60,000 nt of DNA. It comes from Membranipora membranacea. Lineage: Eukaryota > Bryozoa > Gymnolaemata > Cheilostomatida > Membraniporidae. The stretch covers positions 33,456,283 through 33,516,282 of the forward strand of contig OU612066.1 in the NCBI GenBank assembly GCA_914767715.1, read 5' to 3'. Below are positions 11,501 through 26,500 of the stretch, piece by piece. The notes beneath the pieces were generated by a model that ran no database searches, was not told the origin of the DNA, and was given only the letters and a program-made list of their open reading frames with translations. Position 1 is the stretch's first letter, and every line of letters begins with the position of its first letter. A program made the translations under genes and the position numbers.

Positions 11501-14500
11501 GGTTTAAAGGGCATAGTTTTCATTGTAGTGACTTGATGGTTCGGTATGGTGGATATCCTGTTATGGAAGAGACAGAGTGTTCATGATTGGAGAGGTAGTA
11601 GGTGATATCGCAATGAAACTTACCCAAAAACATAATTATGCATATACAAAGTTACTAACATTTTGCTTGTTTTAACAACAGTATAGTGCGGGATTTAACG
11701 AGAAAGTTTGATTTTGGGAATTACTATACAACAGGTAGAGGAGAAAGCCTCATTGAAACCAACAGTTTATCGTTGGTCAAGAAAAAATTAAGCAATGAAA
11801 TCTCTATATTATGAGAAGATGGGGTCTTGACTAGAATGGGAGCACATCAAGTCCTCTATTTGACTAACAGGAAGTGGACAACTATTGGCCCATTTAAGAG
11901 CCAATAAGAAGAATGTAGAGAAGAGGGCACTCTGGATGAAATTCTTACTAGTTTCACTTGTTGTGATTGTTGAACTCACTGATAGAAAGAAATCATAAAA
12001 TCATAGAATCTGACATGGTTATATGGTCAACATGTCTGTCGGACAGGGTCCTTATGTTGTGAAGCTGAATATCAAAGTGTTTTGGGACGAGTGAAACTTC
12101 CACTCACAACTGTACCCATTTGGGATTGGTCATTATGAGAATGATACACTACAGAGATATCCCTACCGTGGGCTGACATCAGGATAGATTACCTTGAAAA
12201 TTCAGGACTAATGTTGCATTGTGGGAAATGTTAACGATGATCATCATGGGGATATTACTTACATGCATCAGTAGTGGTCAGTAGAAGAGCTTCAAGCTCC
12301 GCCTTCTCTCCGCCCTCAAATACACTGAAACATAATGGAGCGATTGTGCACAACATAATAATCAAAATACAGCCGGAAGAAATGTAAATTCAACACAAAC
12401 ATGAAAAAACAATTTAAGTAATGAAATCCAGACTGACCCAAGTACAAATTTTGAGTAACCCGACACGTCAGCATAAATGCACAAATCTGCTATCAACTTG
12501 AAACCAATAAGCAGCGGAGCAGCCACCAAGTGGGAACAATGTAGAAGCCCAATATCCAGCTTCTTGACGCCTGGTTTCTGTTGACTTGACAGATTAGCAG
12601 ACTGTAATTAGTGCTAATGGTCAACAGAGGCAAAATAGAATACACCCAAAATAATTCATGAGAATATCAAAGCATGTTAATGTGTTAGGTTGTCTTCTCC
12701 CAGTATTCGAAGCATGATCAATGATTTGTACAGCCGGATCTGTTAAACACCCAATCAAAAGGATGTCTTGATATCGAATCAAACGAAAGGGGATACAACT
12801 TCAATACAGATATTTGAATACTCATACTACCTACCCAAAGTAGCCGGTAGTGAAGCATTCACAGGTGGCAGTGTAGAAGTCTGTACCGTTCTCATGTGAT
12901 ATGACAGCCTCATTGCAGTAGCTCTCTGTCCAGTCATTGGTCTCTTTATCCCACGATCGGCACTGAAAACATGGGTAATAAAAACAAAGTCAAGGCAATT
13001 TCAAGTCATCAATGGGCTATCATGTGGGCATGGTAGAATACTAAGCTATCTAACATGCCAATATGGAGATAAAGCTATAATTTAAGGCATCTCTGAAGTC
13101 AGGAAATGCAATGCAAAGATATGTTCAAATGTCATGAAGTTGACCATGTAATGAAAATCAAGGGGATCTGTACACATGGGTAGTAATGGAACAAGAGAAC
13201 TGTCATATATATTCTAATAATGGTATTAACAGGTCAGCAACAATAAGCAAATTTGTCAAAATGATATTACTTCATCAGAGTCAAATCTTACAATCATGGG
13301 AGGGGTTGATAGAGCCAGTTAAGCTGCCAGCCTAGTACTCACCATGTATAAGAAGGTGTCAGTATCGGGTACGGAGGTCAGATTTAGAGAGAAGGTTATT
13401 GGTTCTGTGATATTCTCTAGTTCAGTAAATCCGTACGTTGTCGGGTTAATCAGGTGGATAGCCACGATATCACTCAGTCTACAGAAATGTAATTTAGTCT
13501 CATAGATATCTCTTTGAGATTAAAATATTCAGAGTCAGACCAATGATCAGAGAGGGAACTCGTTGGTCAGATCCCAAATTTATCAGTAATATGTCATAAA
13601 ACAAACAGTCGTCATGCTACCTTCTAATCACATACTCTGGTGTATGGCTTACCTGGTCGATATGAGAGGCTCAATCGAGTCAGATGTAGGGGTGAGGAGG
13701 TCAAGGTTAAGCTGACCTGTTGCCAGGCAACCCCCATAACATGTATCAGTGTCGGTGCAGTTCCATTCAGAGTATATCGCCTCAGTGTGATTTCCGAGCA
13801 TGAACTTTAAATATGATACAAAGTTAAGTTGATAAGCGTTTAAAAATCAGACAGGACTGTCAAGGGTTTGAAAATAAAAATAATTTAATTATGCATTGAA
13901 CAGCTTGGTTCAAGATTCATTATTTTAACAACTTGAAATAAATCGGTAATGAAGCTGGATTTATCTCCGGAAAACTGAAGATACCGGACATCCCAAAACT
14001 GGTGGTAGTTAAGAAATTACTCCAGGATTGCAATGAACCATCGGGAGACTGAGCTGAAACATGGATCTTGTTGTATGGCAAAAAACAGTGGTTTGTATGA
14101 AGTACACATATACACTTACAGTAGCAATGTTATCTACTTCAGCACATCCAGCACATGAAGTAAACAGTGAGTCATCAGATATACCGTCAAACTCTGTGGT
14201 GTAAGCTCTAAATGTCAGGATACTGGTTTTACTGTAAAAAGACAAAAAACATCAACATCACCTTCTTAGGTCAAAACAATTCGCAATATTATAACCTGGG
14301 ACATGATTCTTCTGTGTTGACTGGTAGCAACGGGAAAAACTAAGTGTTTTGTGTCAATACTCTCAATCCAAAATGATCCAATATTTTGAGATGTTGTAAG
14401 CTTACCCGACTTGAGCCTCTTGTCCGTTAGCGAGACCGGCACACACTCCCTGCCAGGAGGCCTCCAGAGAGCTGAAGTAACTGGATCCCTCCTCGGCTGT

Positions 14501-17500
14501 GATGTCATCTTCTGGTGTATCCTCCAGGGCTGTCGCCAAAACAGACATCAGACCCTCAGCCTGTAATACAGAGAAAGAGGTCAAGGACAAGGTTATCGTA
14601 TGCGTCAATTCACTCGATTAGTTTTACCATTTAATTTTGTTCGTACATTGTGTCGTATGTTCAAGGGACTAGATCAGCAAATTGAATTACTGTCTTCAGG
14701 AACTTTTCTACTAGAAATGTTGATCTAGTTGACAATTTTGAATATAATGGGTCGGGTAATGATACTAGCTTTCTTCCACAAAAGACACAGGATACACAGG
14801 ATACACCAGACTCACAGGATATATAGTATTCACACAAGATACACTGGATACACCAGACATACAAGATACATGGGACTTTATACAGGATACATTAGATACA
14901 TTGGACTATATACAGGATACATAAGATACATGGGACTATATACAGGATACATAAGATACATGGGACTATATACAGGATACATGGGACTATATGCAGGATA
15001 CATGAGATACGTGGGACTATATACAGGATACATAAGATACATGGGACTATATACAGGATACATGGGACTATATACATGATACATAAGATACATGGGACTA
15101 TATACAGGATACATGGGACTATATACAGGATACATAAGATACATGGGACTGTATACAGGATACATACAGTGTCCATATCCATAGCAGTGATCTCATCAGA
15201 TCCGTCATCAGCTGCTCTTTTTCTTCTTCTTCTCTGGGCACCTCCAGCATCACCTGCACCTAAACAGTCACCATGAATCAGCAATCTAACATTATACTTC
15301 AAGTTTAAATATTATAAATTGCTAATCAATTTCGCCATTTCGCCATCACCGTTGGTGAGGTAAATTCATATCACCAACGGGGATGGCAAAATGGAGCAAT
15401 CGATTAGCTCACTTGCTATTCACTGTCAGCCGATTGGTGCTGCAGAGTTGTGTGTTCATGTCCCACTGGAGGAGCTTTTAAGGTTGATTGTTAGTCCCCC
15501 CCAGCACTAGCAGAGTGTGATATTTTCCAAATTGTAGATTCTTTGGGCATTCAATATAGCATCAATGAAGCTAGGATTGGAAACAGTGAAATTACCAGTG
15601 ATACCAAATTTATACCAATGAACTCCTTTTCGAAAGGGAGCTCATTGTTTATACGCATGGCTGCTAAGTTTGTCTGTTTGAGCTGTGCACGACACGACAA
15701 AGGGCGTGTGCCTGTTTTATGAAAAGGTGGAGATTTATATTACAGAGATTATGTAAAGCTCCGCCTATAATACTGGTAAATATTTAGTCCAATTCATGTC
15801 AACCATAACAGAGGAGTAAGTAACTGGCCCGTTTCTGAAGAGCTCGCAAAAGTTTTGTGCATAGGTGAGTAGCAAAGCTTCTCATCAATCAAAACACTGC
15901 TACAGATCAGAGCGGTAAGACAAAAAACTTTCATACCTCCACTAGTACCAGTGAATGCTTCCACAGTCCCTGTGGCTTTCTCTACAAACTGAGCCTTAGT
16001 CTCAGCGCTTATGTTAGTCTGAACTCCACCAACTTCTACACTTTTAGTTAGAATGATTGACTTCTCAGCTGATGTGAGGCTCTCCGCGCTGCCTTCAGGG
16101 TCAGATCTGTGAGATAAGCAGATAGTCAGTTATATAACTGATATGTCACAAAAAGAATCAGAGGTGTAAATCATTACATCAGGTGTGGTAACTTTATACA
16201 AAATTAGCAAATATCATTGAGCTGTTAGATTGAACAACTTTGCTGTTGTTATTGTGACCCACAGGCCATCTTAACGTTATTGAGTCTAATCTTAGTAATC
16301 TATGTCTAGTTCTATGACTTACTCAGGGTTGGCTTTGCCAAGTTGGTTGTTTGCCTGCTCCTTAGCAATCTCAATGCCGGCCTCCTTTTGTTCATCACTG
16401 GCGCTCTCAGAAGTAATCAAAAAAGTTGCGGCAGCTGTCGCGGTGCCACTCTCTCCATCTGTAAATTATACATGTATGCGTTATGTGTTGTTCAAAAAAT
16501 GTGCATGTAAATAATTCCAAAATAAATGCAGAGCTACCCCTTATGACTAAATGCCAGTCCCGAGTCCTAATCATGCAGATATGTATAAAGTTTAGTGTTT
16601 CAAAATCCTCCAATCAGTCTATCGAAATTATATTGTGCTGAAATTGGTTATTGATCGATTGGTAAGTTCATATGACAACCACTGATATGAATTCATGGAT
16701 TAGTGGTGAAATACACAGTATGGCTATTTGTGCAGAAATTACATAAGTATATATATACGTTGTGTAAGCAATTGGATCTAGCTATGGTTATGCATTTATT
16801 GACATCCAAGTAGCCACGGTTAAAAACTCGGGCAAGCTATTTGACAAATGTTTACTAGGAGTCGACTGTAGCATTACTGAACTTTTGGACCAATAAAAGA
16901 TGAGAAATTGTTTCTAGCAATCGTACATAAATTGCCACATGCTTGTTCAGGGTCAAAAATGTTCCCCTATCCATGAATATATATATCAGTGACTACAAGC
17001 AGTAGCCAGATTTTAAATGGTTATAACATGAATGTAAACAGATCTTCCTCAACGCAATTGAAACTTGTCTTATGTCTTTGACAAAGAATACCACTAAAAG
17101 CTATATTATCTTGTCTAGTGTAGTCTAGTAGAGTCTAGTCTTGTATTGTCTTGTATTATCTTATCTCATGTTTATTGACGTACCTGTAGCACTTTCCTGC
17201 TCAATAGTCTTTAATAAGGCATCCATATCGATATCATCCAGTACTGGCTCCGCTGCTTCTATGTCATCGGTAGCAACGATAAGAGAGCATGATCCCTGCT
17301 GATCACAAACACTGACTCCGAATGAGAAGTTACCTGTGGTATTAATACAAAACATACATCTGTTAACACCAATGTCATGCTGCATTGGCTAAGATCAAAG
17401 TGTCATGGCCTATGGCTGATTAGTGCCTGTTTCAGTTTCTGGCAGCTTGCTGCACACTCACGATTAGGAGGTCCACCATGGCTTCACCTCTAGGATGCAT

Positions 17501-20500
17501 TCTAGTTTACTAGGATGTATCACAATCTCAGTACGAGGACTTCGGGCAACTTGCGTCCCTCTTTAGGGGCAGCCCTCCCTCTGTTTTGTCATAAACAGGG
17601 CATGCGGATTGCTGTTGCTTACCTTCTGTCAATCTATCAGGGGTATTTGTGAAGTGAAGTGAAATATAGCCAAGATAAAACTTTTTGTTAAAATTCGTTA
17701 AAAGTCTCAACGCATATTTGTAATTACCGATTAGTTTCTTTTTGGCAATAGAGCACGTCAAAATGTATTGCACAATGTAATTTCCGTGAGTTCTGCGAAT
17801 GATGATAACCCATAACCCATGTGAACTGATCACTGTAAGAATTACAGCCAATAGCTCAGATGTGGGAATATAGTTAACAAATTTGTTAAACAAGTTTGCT
17901 TACCGCTCTCCAGCTTAGTTGAGTATTCACTATTGCCGACTAGCGGACTAGCAGTCAATTTTCGGATGTCGCCTGTATCGACGTTCTCGATAAAGAACAT
18001 GTAAGAGAGCGGGAAGTCTGTCTCTTCGTCATCACAACCTTGTACCTCGAGTTCGAATATGGTCTCAATAGCTGTACCTGTGGTCGGGCTCGCCTGAATA
18101 AACAAGGGGTTAGTTCAATGATTCAAGTCATAAACCATATACAAACAACATAAACATAATAAATTCTTCCTCTATAGGTTTATGGACATAACAATATTGG
18201 AGTTTAAGGCAACATGAGGTTCATGTAATGCAGCAATTTATCAGTGTGTGCTGAAAAACCTTATCGTTTGGACAAATTGTGTTTCAAATACTAACATGCT
18301 AAAAGTTGATGAAACAAACAACCGAGGCTATATGCAAACATTCGAGTGTTATGAATCTGTGTTTGTGTACAATTTATGCTCGCAATAGATTAACTTACAG
18401 CGAGTGCAGTACAGGAGGGTGGGGCATTTACTGTAACGGTTACAGAGGCGCGTGATTCAGAGTCGGCGTGGGAGACATCCAGCTGGAACTCATATGTAGC
18501 TCCCGGTGTTAGGTCGGCAATAACAAGAAGAGGTACTGGGTAACCTCTCTTAGGGCTATCTACTGAGTAGAAGTTCTTACCCTGCTCTATCTCATCATAA
18601 GTCAGCACCTCAAGACCTTACAAATACAGATTAGCATCAATGGAAATATCTCCCAAATGCTAACTGACATGCAATATTTTGGTGGTGTATCTGATCATAT
18701 TAGTTCTAGTAACAGCTGTTAACATAAAATGGTGTGCCACGGCCAAGTTTATTTGACCAATCAAATACTAGCAAAAATATAAGAGAAAGCATTAAAAGAA
18801 AGTTAGTTCTGATTTATTCATTCTGAGTGTTCATACCTTCGCCACTAACAGAGCTCCAGACAGCATCAAAGGCAAGAGGACTGGTAACTGCTGCTTTCAG
18901 TACCAGCGGTTTGTTGGGATCGTGTTGTCCTTCGAAAGGCTCGATGATGATTGTGGGGGGAGTTCCCTGCTTTACATAGACTAACAAAGACTTTTGTGCT
19001 GATCTTGTTCCCTTACTGTAATGAAAATGTTGAAAAAATTAAAAACATTTTTGGATATTCTTATCAGGGCAAACACACAAAAACTTTCATCTCAAACCAG
19101 AAAGAATCAGTTTTCATGTTGGTTGATAGTGCAAAAGTGATTATTTGTGGTACCAGAATTGATCTTCTCAGGTCTCAAATGCACTGATCTTTTGAATATT
19201 ATGGTTATCCTGAAAAAGTTGAAGAATTCAATGATTGGCACCCTTTTTATTCTACTCGTTTTCTGTTGTGGATATTTCTTTGAGACAAAAATTGTCTGAG
19301 GGTTCCAACAAAATTATAAAAGCATCACAGATAGGTATTTACAGCAGCAGGCTTGCGTGGTGGTTGGAATTATGTGTTTTTTACGCATAAGGTCCAACTT
19401 TCAAATCAAATGTTGATGGAGGTAAGCTAACTGCCCATAGGTCTTAGCTTGGATTTTACCAAACAGCTTTGATTCACCTGAAGAATCAAAAGTTATTTTT
19501 GATAAAGTGGTCTCAATAGCTCCATGGTCATTCAAAATATGCATATTGCAAATAATTTTTATTAATACTTACGACATGAGCAATGCGAATTGATACACAC
19601 TGTTACTCTCTAGTGAGCCACCTGGGATGGTGACCACTTCCTGTGTGTTATCAGACACTAAATCCATATCCTCAAACTGAACACTCGTTCCGTTCTCAGG
19701 TAACATGCATGGAGTAGCTTCTGTGGACTGTGAATAACAATAATGTTTGTTTATCAGTAGCAAAATATCTCCAACTTTGGTATCAAAGATCTGACATGTT
19801 TCATCTCATTTTGATAAGTGGAAAAAAAGCCGCAAGTTGCAAGAAACTGTCTTTTATATCAAGTATGATTACTACAATAATATATACTAATAAGATACTA
19901 ATCTTTGATCTACTGCCATACTTAATCGTCATTTCTGTACTATAAAGATCTGATGCAGGCCAAAAGTCTCATACGCTCTTTGAGCCTCGACAAATAAATG
20001 CACATGCTCGACAAGTGGAAAGTGGGTGAAGCGTTCATTATTCTAAGAACATACATACCCCGTCATCATTCTCAATAAGCTTCTCACAAGCCCAGTTATA
20101 GTAAGTGACATCATTAGCTTGATCAGGATCTGTTGAATCTGATGCATCCAACACGACATCCTGTTCAGCTCCAACCATGAGATATGGGAATCTGCAGCAA
20201 GGTAAACATTCATCAGTTCAGGGTATGGATACTAAACAACCCAATGTTCATAAACAATCAATCAACAAATATATAAGAAATGAAAAAGAAGTGTTCTGTA
20301 ATTGAATATATGTGTGTACTGGTCTCTTAGGTTATGGAACTTGGTGTTACATCAATTTGCATCCCAAGAGCGTTGTTTCAGCATTCAAAGGAACAAACAG
20401 ACATAAAAAAGATAGAATAAATTCTTTAACTGACTGTTTAGTAAAAAAATTGTCCCTTCACATGAAAATATCAAAGTTTAGCAACATCAATGACATCGTT

Positions 20501-23500
20501 GTGTGATTAGTGTTGTTACCTGGCGATTCTTGGTTCTAGAGGTTGGCTAGCGGTGGTGATGGTTAATGTTGAGGTAGTGGTGTATTGAGCGTTATCACTG
20601 ACAGTAGCTATAAGCTGTATGGTGTACGTCTTACCCCCCTTCATAGATCCACCCCTGATTCTGGCCCCAACACTGGTGAAGTCAGACATACTAAAATCTG
20701 TCTGTCCAGGAGCCTCCCAAATATACTGTAAAATAAATCAACAATGATGTACCAAATAAGATTTTGTTTAATTATTAGTTTGGTGCGCATATAATCGATT
20801 TCATGCAAATACAGAGCAATCAGATTTAATCACAGATAACTTCAATCCTCAATGTGATTTATCGTGAACTGTTAACAAAGCAATGACAGGAATGACATAA
20901 ATGCTATTTTCGAATTATGTAATTGGCCCCATGCTGTAATATTTTTTTTATTCTTAATTTTTCACCTGTTTAACATCATTGGTAAAACGATAAAGAGAAA
21001 AAGTCAGGAACCGCCATTTGGTTCACCTGGTTCACCGGCCTACCTCAATGCCGCTTAGTTCGAAGTGAACACATTCAGATTTCTGTACGCGAGCCCTGAG
21101 TATGATATCTCTAGTAGGATCCCAGTCCTCGTAATCATTACCTAGGTCAACCATTAGAGCTTGATCATCAGCTTTACGCAGAATTGTGACAGTCTTATTC
21201 TCTGATAGCTCGCCCAAATGTGTCTCAACCCACACAAAGAATTGGTAGCTATTTTCTCCTTCAATCTGCAACAAATAGCGTTACCTTTGATTAACTCGAT
21301 GCTTTGATGCACAAGACATAATTCTGTTAAAACAACAATTTTAAATTGAGAGAACGACATTCATACTAATGATGTCTGTACAGGTGAATTTAAGGATGGA
21401 ATCACCAAAATTGTTTCTCCAGCTAATCAAAACAAGCTTGGAACTGGTCAATTGTGGCCTCTGATAATATATGGAGTGAAATTGTGCTGAACACAGGCCA
21501 TACTGATGCCGTAGATCACACCATGGTAACAACTCACTGATTGACCTTAGTTCATCAATGTTTTCAATATTTGACTACAAATATTTTGGCCATGAGGTGT
21601 CAATTCAGAAGTTGGTTATCTCGTAAAATTGCAGAACGAGAATAAAAAGAGCACAAATCAACCTGATTCACCTACTGCATTCAATGTTTATGTTTATATG
21701 ACCCAAAAGCGCTGAAGTGTTACTTTATGATCACACTTACATCATCAGAAGTGAGCTCAACAATTCCACCATCTATAGCATTTAGTCTGCTTTGGATATC
21801 ATCAATATCGGCAGTTACTTCACTAGCGAGGTCAGCGGTATCACCATCGTACTCTACAGCCCAGTGGTAGGTGAGAGAGGAACATCCTGCTCCTTGGAAC
21901 TTAGCTCTATATGTAGAAGAATAAAAAATTTCATTAATTTATAATAAGAAATTCATTTTTAGATTCATTTGCATTACTCAAATATATTTTGATTCTGCCA
22001 GAAACCCATCCAACTTTGAAGGTAAAAGCTTTTATACCGACTTCGCACACCCACAATTAGTGGATGGTACTATGAATAATGCAATGCTTAAGATTCAGGA
22101 GAGACAATTCCCACCTTAAGGTGACGTTTTCACAGTTTCCGATCTCCGGTGGAGCCTTAATACTCTCAAACTTTACAGATTTCTCGGTGGTAGTAGCCAC
22201 CTGAAAACAGAAGATTTCCATCGTTAATCTTTTTTTTGCAAGCTTGTGGAGAACAAACTCCATAGCAATTCGAACAGAGCTATCTATGACATTTTCAAAG
22301 AGATCGATCAGTATAAATGGGTTAAGGCAATTACAACCTAAAACTAAAACTATGTGATTTTATTCAAAACTATTTGATCTTCCATAATTTTAATTTTGTC
22401 TGCTGCAGAACAAATAAATAAGTCACACAGTAATAAAAGTATGAAATAATCTTCTGGTAGTTAATGATTAATTTGAGACCCCTCAGATAAGTGCAAAAAA
22501 ATTGTGAAAACTTAATTCCAGTTGTGAGCTAAAGTATCAGAATTATTTTTTCAATTCATGATTGCTTGTGAAAAAGATCTATTTTTGTATCATGTAGGTG
22601 AGCACAGCTCTAATTTTACTGACCGCGATAGATCCGGAGGCGTACTGGACGTTAGCAACGGCACCTCGCTGTGAGATGGCATCAGCTTTAAGGGTCAGTT
22701 CATCTTCAGCCACGAGGCTTGATGAGTCACCAAGTCGAATAAACAGAGAACTTCCTCGAACACCACACTCAGGATCTAAAAGCAGAAGAATCAGACGAGT
22801 AACACCCCTGTACAAGTAGCACCCCTGTAACAAGTAACACCCCTGTCACAAGTAGCACCCCTGTAACAAGTAACACCCCTGTCACAAGTAGCACTCCTGT
22901 CACAAGTAACACCCCTGTCAAGTAACAGCCCTGTCGAGAAGTCACTACCAAATCAGAGAGGCACAGCAGACCTAAACAAGTGTTAAAAATATCTTACCAA
23001 AAAGAAAATCCCAATATGGGTTACATATAGTTTCTTACAACAGTACGGACTCAACCATTATCAAGTCAGCATCCATTGTATGTGCAAGACTTTAAATAAT
23101 TTGACCTTTTGGATATATCCAGCTAGATTGTTCTAACTGATTGGTGTGTAGATTTTACTAGGATACATAAATAATTGCCCTTGGTGAGACTGTTCTAACA
23201 CTGATTGGATATTTGGTGTGTTGATTGATTGAGTTGAATAATGACTTTTAGAATCATACCTGTGCCAAGTTTATTAACACTTGCAGTGTCAAGGCAATCG
23301 CTGCACTCAGATACATCACTGATGGTATCATCGAACTCGATCCTGACGGCGCAGGCCCCGATAAAACTGGCCCCTGTGATCTGTGGAGCTGGGGCTGTGA
23401 GTGTGAAATCATCTGTGTCATACTGGTCACTGAAAAAATGAATTCAACACAGCCTAGAGATTTTTTTGTGGATACATTCGCAGCATACTTCCAAATCTGT

Positions 23501-26500
23501 ATACCATCCCAACAAAACCCGTCATCTGCCACATAATCATTAGACTTACAGCCACACAAGTCATTTTTGTGATAATGATGATGAATAGTGATAGAATGAA
23601 ACAGAAATTAGGTTGAGACATCTATTTAAGCAATATAATGAAAGCTAAGCACACTTACAGTTCTGCAGGGAGGAGCCACAGAGGGTCCATCAGTGCGACG
23701 GCGACCTTGAGTGTAGCTCCGATTTTGATCTGATCGTTAGCATCTTCGGGTATGATACATGTGACCTCTGTCGCGCTTACAAACTATATAACAAATCAGT
23801 GCAGTCAGTCTACACGGTCTAATCATTATTCTTGTTATATAAACAACTTGTACTAAAGTAGTAGTAAAGTAGTGCTAAAAGTCGTACCCATAATGCAACT
23901 CAATTTTATTCACAAAGACATCAGGTCAAAGTCGAATATTAAGGTTTCGGACTGATCAACGAATAAAGGAATATTCTGTTGTTTGCCCGCTAGTCACCTT
24001 TGTTTTCACACTGTTCTGCTCATAAAAACCGTCGTCCTTTTCAATACGGACAATGTTTATCAAAAGAAAAAGGAAGGAGTGCTCAATAATTTCACTTTGA
24101 TTCTGTGAAGGCACAGACTAATCTCTACTTACCACCGCTTCAAGAGGTGAGATGGAGTCTACTCCCCGACAGTGACGGGATACTCTGATAGGACAATCAG
24201 TGAAACACCACAGGTCACCTGTATCTACGAAACCTGTACCAGTAACTGTGACCTAAGAGGAAAATAGTAATCATGAATTAAATCATATTACATATTATTT
24301 TGGGCATTCAATATGTCACCCTTATTATGGATAGTTGATAGTAGATAGTAGTAAACATGGATTAAATCTAAATGCACTTTTACTGACAATCAGATTTGCA
24401 GTAAAGGAAAGAAAAAACTAAAAGAATGAGTAGCAATAAAGTAAGTTAATTATCTTGTCCGCTATATGGATAACCATAATATTTGAAGTTGATGGATGGT
24501 TTTGATTACATGAAGTGTTTCCATAAACTTTTTATGTGATGAGATATGTTCCTTAAAAATTATATTATTTCCTGTTTGCTCTCATTTGATAACAGGCCGC
24601 ATTTTTGTGTTCTTCTTGCTCAATCTCGTAGCATATTGAATGATCTCTTACCTCCGATGGGATGGATCCGACACTGGCACTATCAGGGGAGAGGCTTGTG
24701 ACAGTAGGCAGACCATACACCTGAAACCCTCCATCAGCGGTCTTATCTTGTGTGGAGGAGTCACCCTCAAGAGTAAATGTACATCTAAGTAAAACAAATG
24801 ATACATGATAATAATAATGAAGTGATAATATTTGTTTAATAATGACTTCTTGATTTACTGTATTATCAGTTTGCTGAAATTACTCAGCATCAGGGGTATC
24901 ACCATATAAGTAATGTCCCATTGACAAGAGAGAGAAGACAACCCTGATAAATTAATTTTCATTATGCAATGTAAGCTAGTACTTTTTGACAAATAAGCTG
25001 AGATAGTGTTTGAAGCATCCATAATAGTATCATTAGTGTTGAGAAGTGACATACGTGACAGCATAAGTTCCAGCAGTAATGGTGTCAGGCACAAGGCCTC
25101 TGACTGCGCCTATTCTAGGATTGAAGGCTACTTCCAGCATGTCGACACTTGACCCCCCGGATGAGAGGACACAGGTAACATCATCTGATGAGAATGTTTC
25201 GAGCCCAGCTCCTCTGATAAATACTGCTGTCTGTACACCGGCTGAGGAGCTAGCTGGATTTACCTGACCCAGAGAGGAACAACCTGCAATTACCAAAATC
25301 ACTCAAATATAAAAAAAGGAGAAAATATTTCAAAATTGCTAAAAGAAAGTTTTGTCATGATCTCATTTCTATTTGGCATTTTTGTATTATTTGTGTCAGA
25401 ACGAATGGATAGAGAACAGTTAAAAAATTCAACCCAAGTCATGTAGGTAATTTGTACAGTTATGGCCAATTGCTTGGAGGTAACTCCCACCAATGCCCTA
25501 CATGTCACATAAGCAGAATCGTAACGTCCAACTAATCTAATGTGAGAAAAATTAATTAGCCTGTGATGCTACTCAACCTGAACAGAGATAATAATTAAAT
25601 GTGCCACTTACCTGTGTTGAAAGTAGGGTCGGTAGGCTCGAGACATTCTCCACACACGTCCATTCTCTTACTACCGTCCACATCACCGATACAATCGAGA
25701 CATTCCTGTCCGTCACCCTCACAGACACCGCACTGATCCTTTAGATTATTGGGTTCTAGGCCTGTAGTACCTCCAGTACACTCGCCACAGCTGGATAATA
25801 TCACATGTGTCACATCATAGCACAGGATATCACATGGGTCACATCATAGTACATGATATCGCATGTGGCACAGAACATGATATCACATGTGTCACATCAT
25901 AGCACAGGATAACACATGTTTCACATCATAGTACATGATATCACGTGTGTCACATCATAGTACATGATAACATATGTGTCACATCATAGCACAGGATATC
26001 ACATGATATCACATAATATTTTTATGTTACATGTGAGCTTTTGTTTCTCTTTTTAATTTCAATATGCAAAATAGTGCAAACTTTTTTCGCATTTTTCTGA
26101 TTGAAGATCATTAGTAGATTTTTTGATTCTATTATCAAAAGATTTGTGATTAATAATTAAAGCCCAATATATATATATATATCACTGGTGTCACGGCATC
26201 TCTCAACATGCGGAGGGTTAGAGAACAAACTGCTGATATTTCTTGACAATAGAGTCCTGGAATTTATGATTATTATATGGAAGTGGCTACTTACTCATCA
26301 GTTTTAGCTCCGCTCTTCCACACCCCGTCACAGAAAACTTTACTGATGATAGCGTCAGCATCTGTGTTAGAAGGTAGACAGGCATCGTCTAACGATTCGA
26401 ATCTCTCAAACTCCCCATCACTACACATTCCTCTACAGTCGAGTCCCTCATCAGCGTCCTCCCCAGTGTTACCTCCGACGCAGTTACCACATTGGTTCCA

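Noticed and set aside
14729-15302. Long open frames on both strands with MGLYTGYIRY and YSPMYLMYPV repeats
   Set aside because: All arise from the minisatellite; only the non-repeat part at 15168-15259 has splice borders that keep the receptor frame.
25792-26012. Possible CRISPR-like array
   Set aside because: Units are directly adjacent with no unique spacers; it is a minisatellite in a eukaryotic intron.
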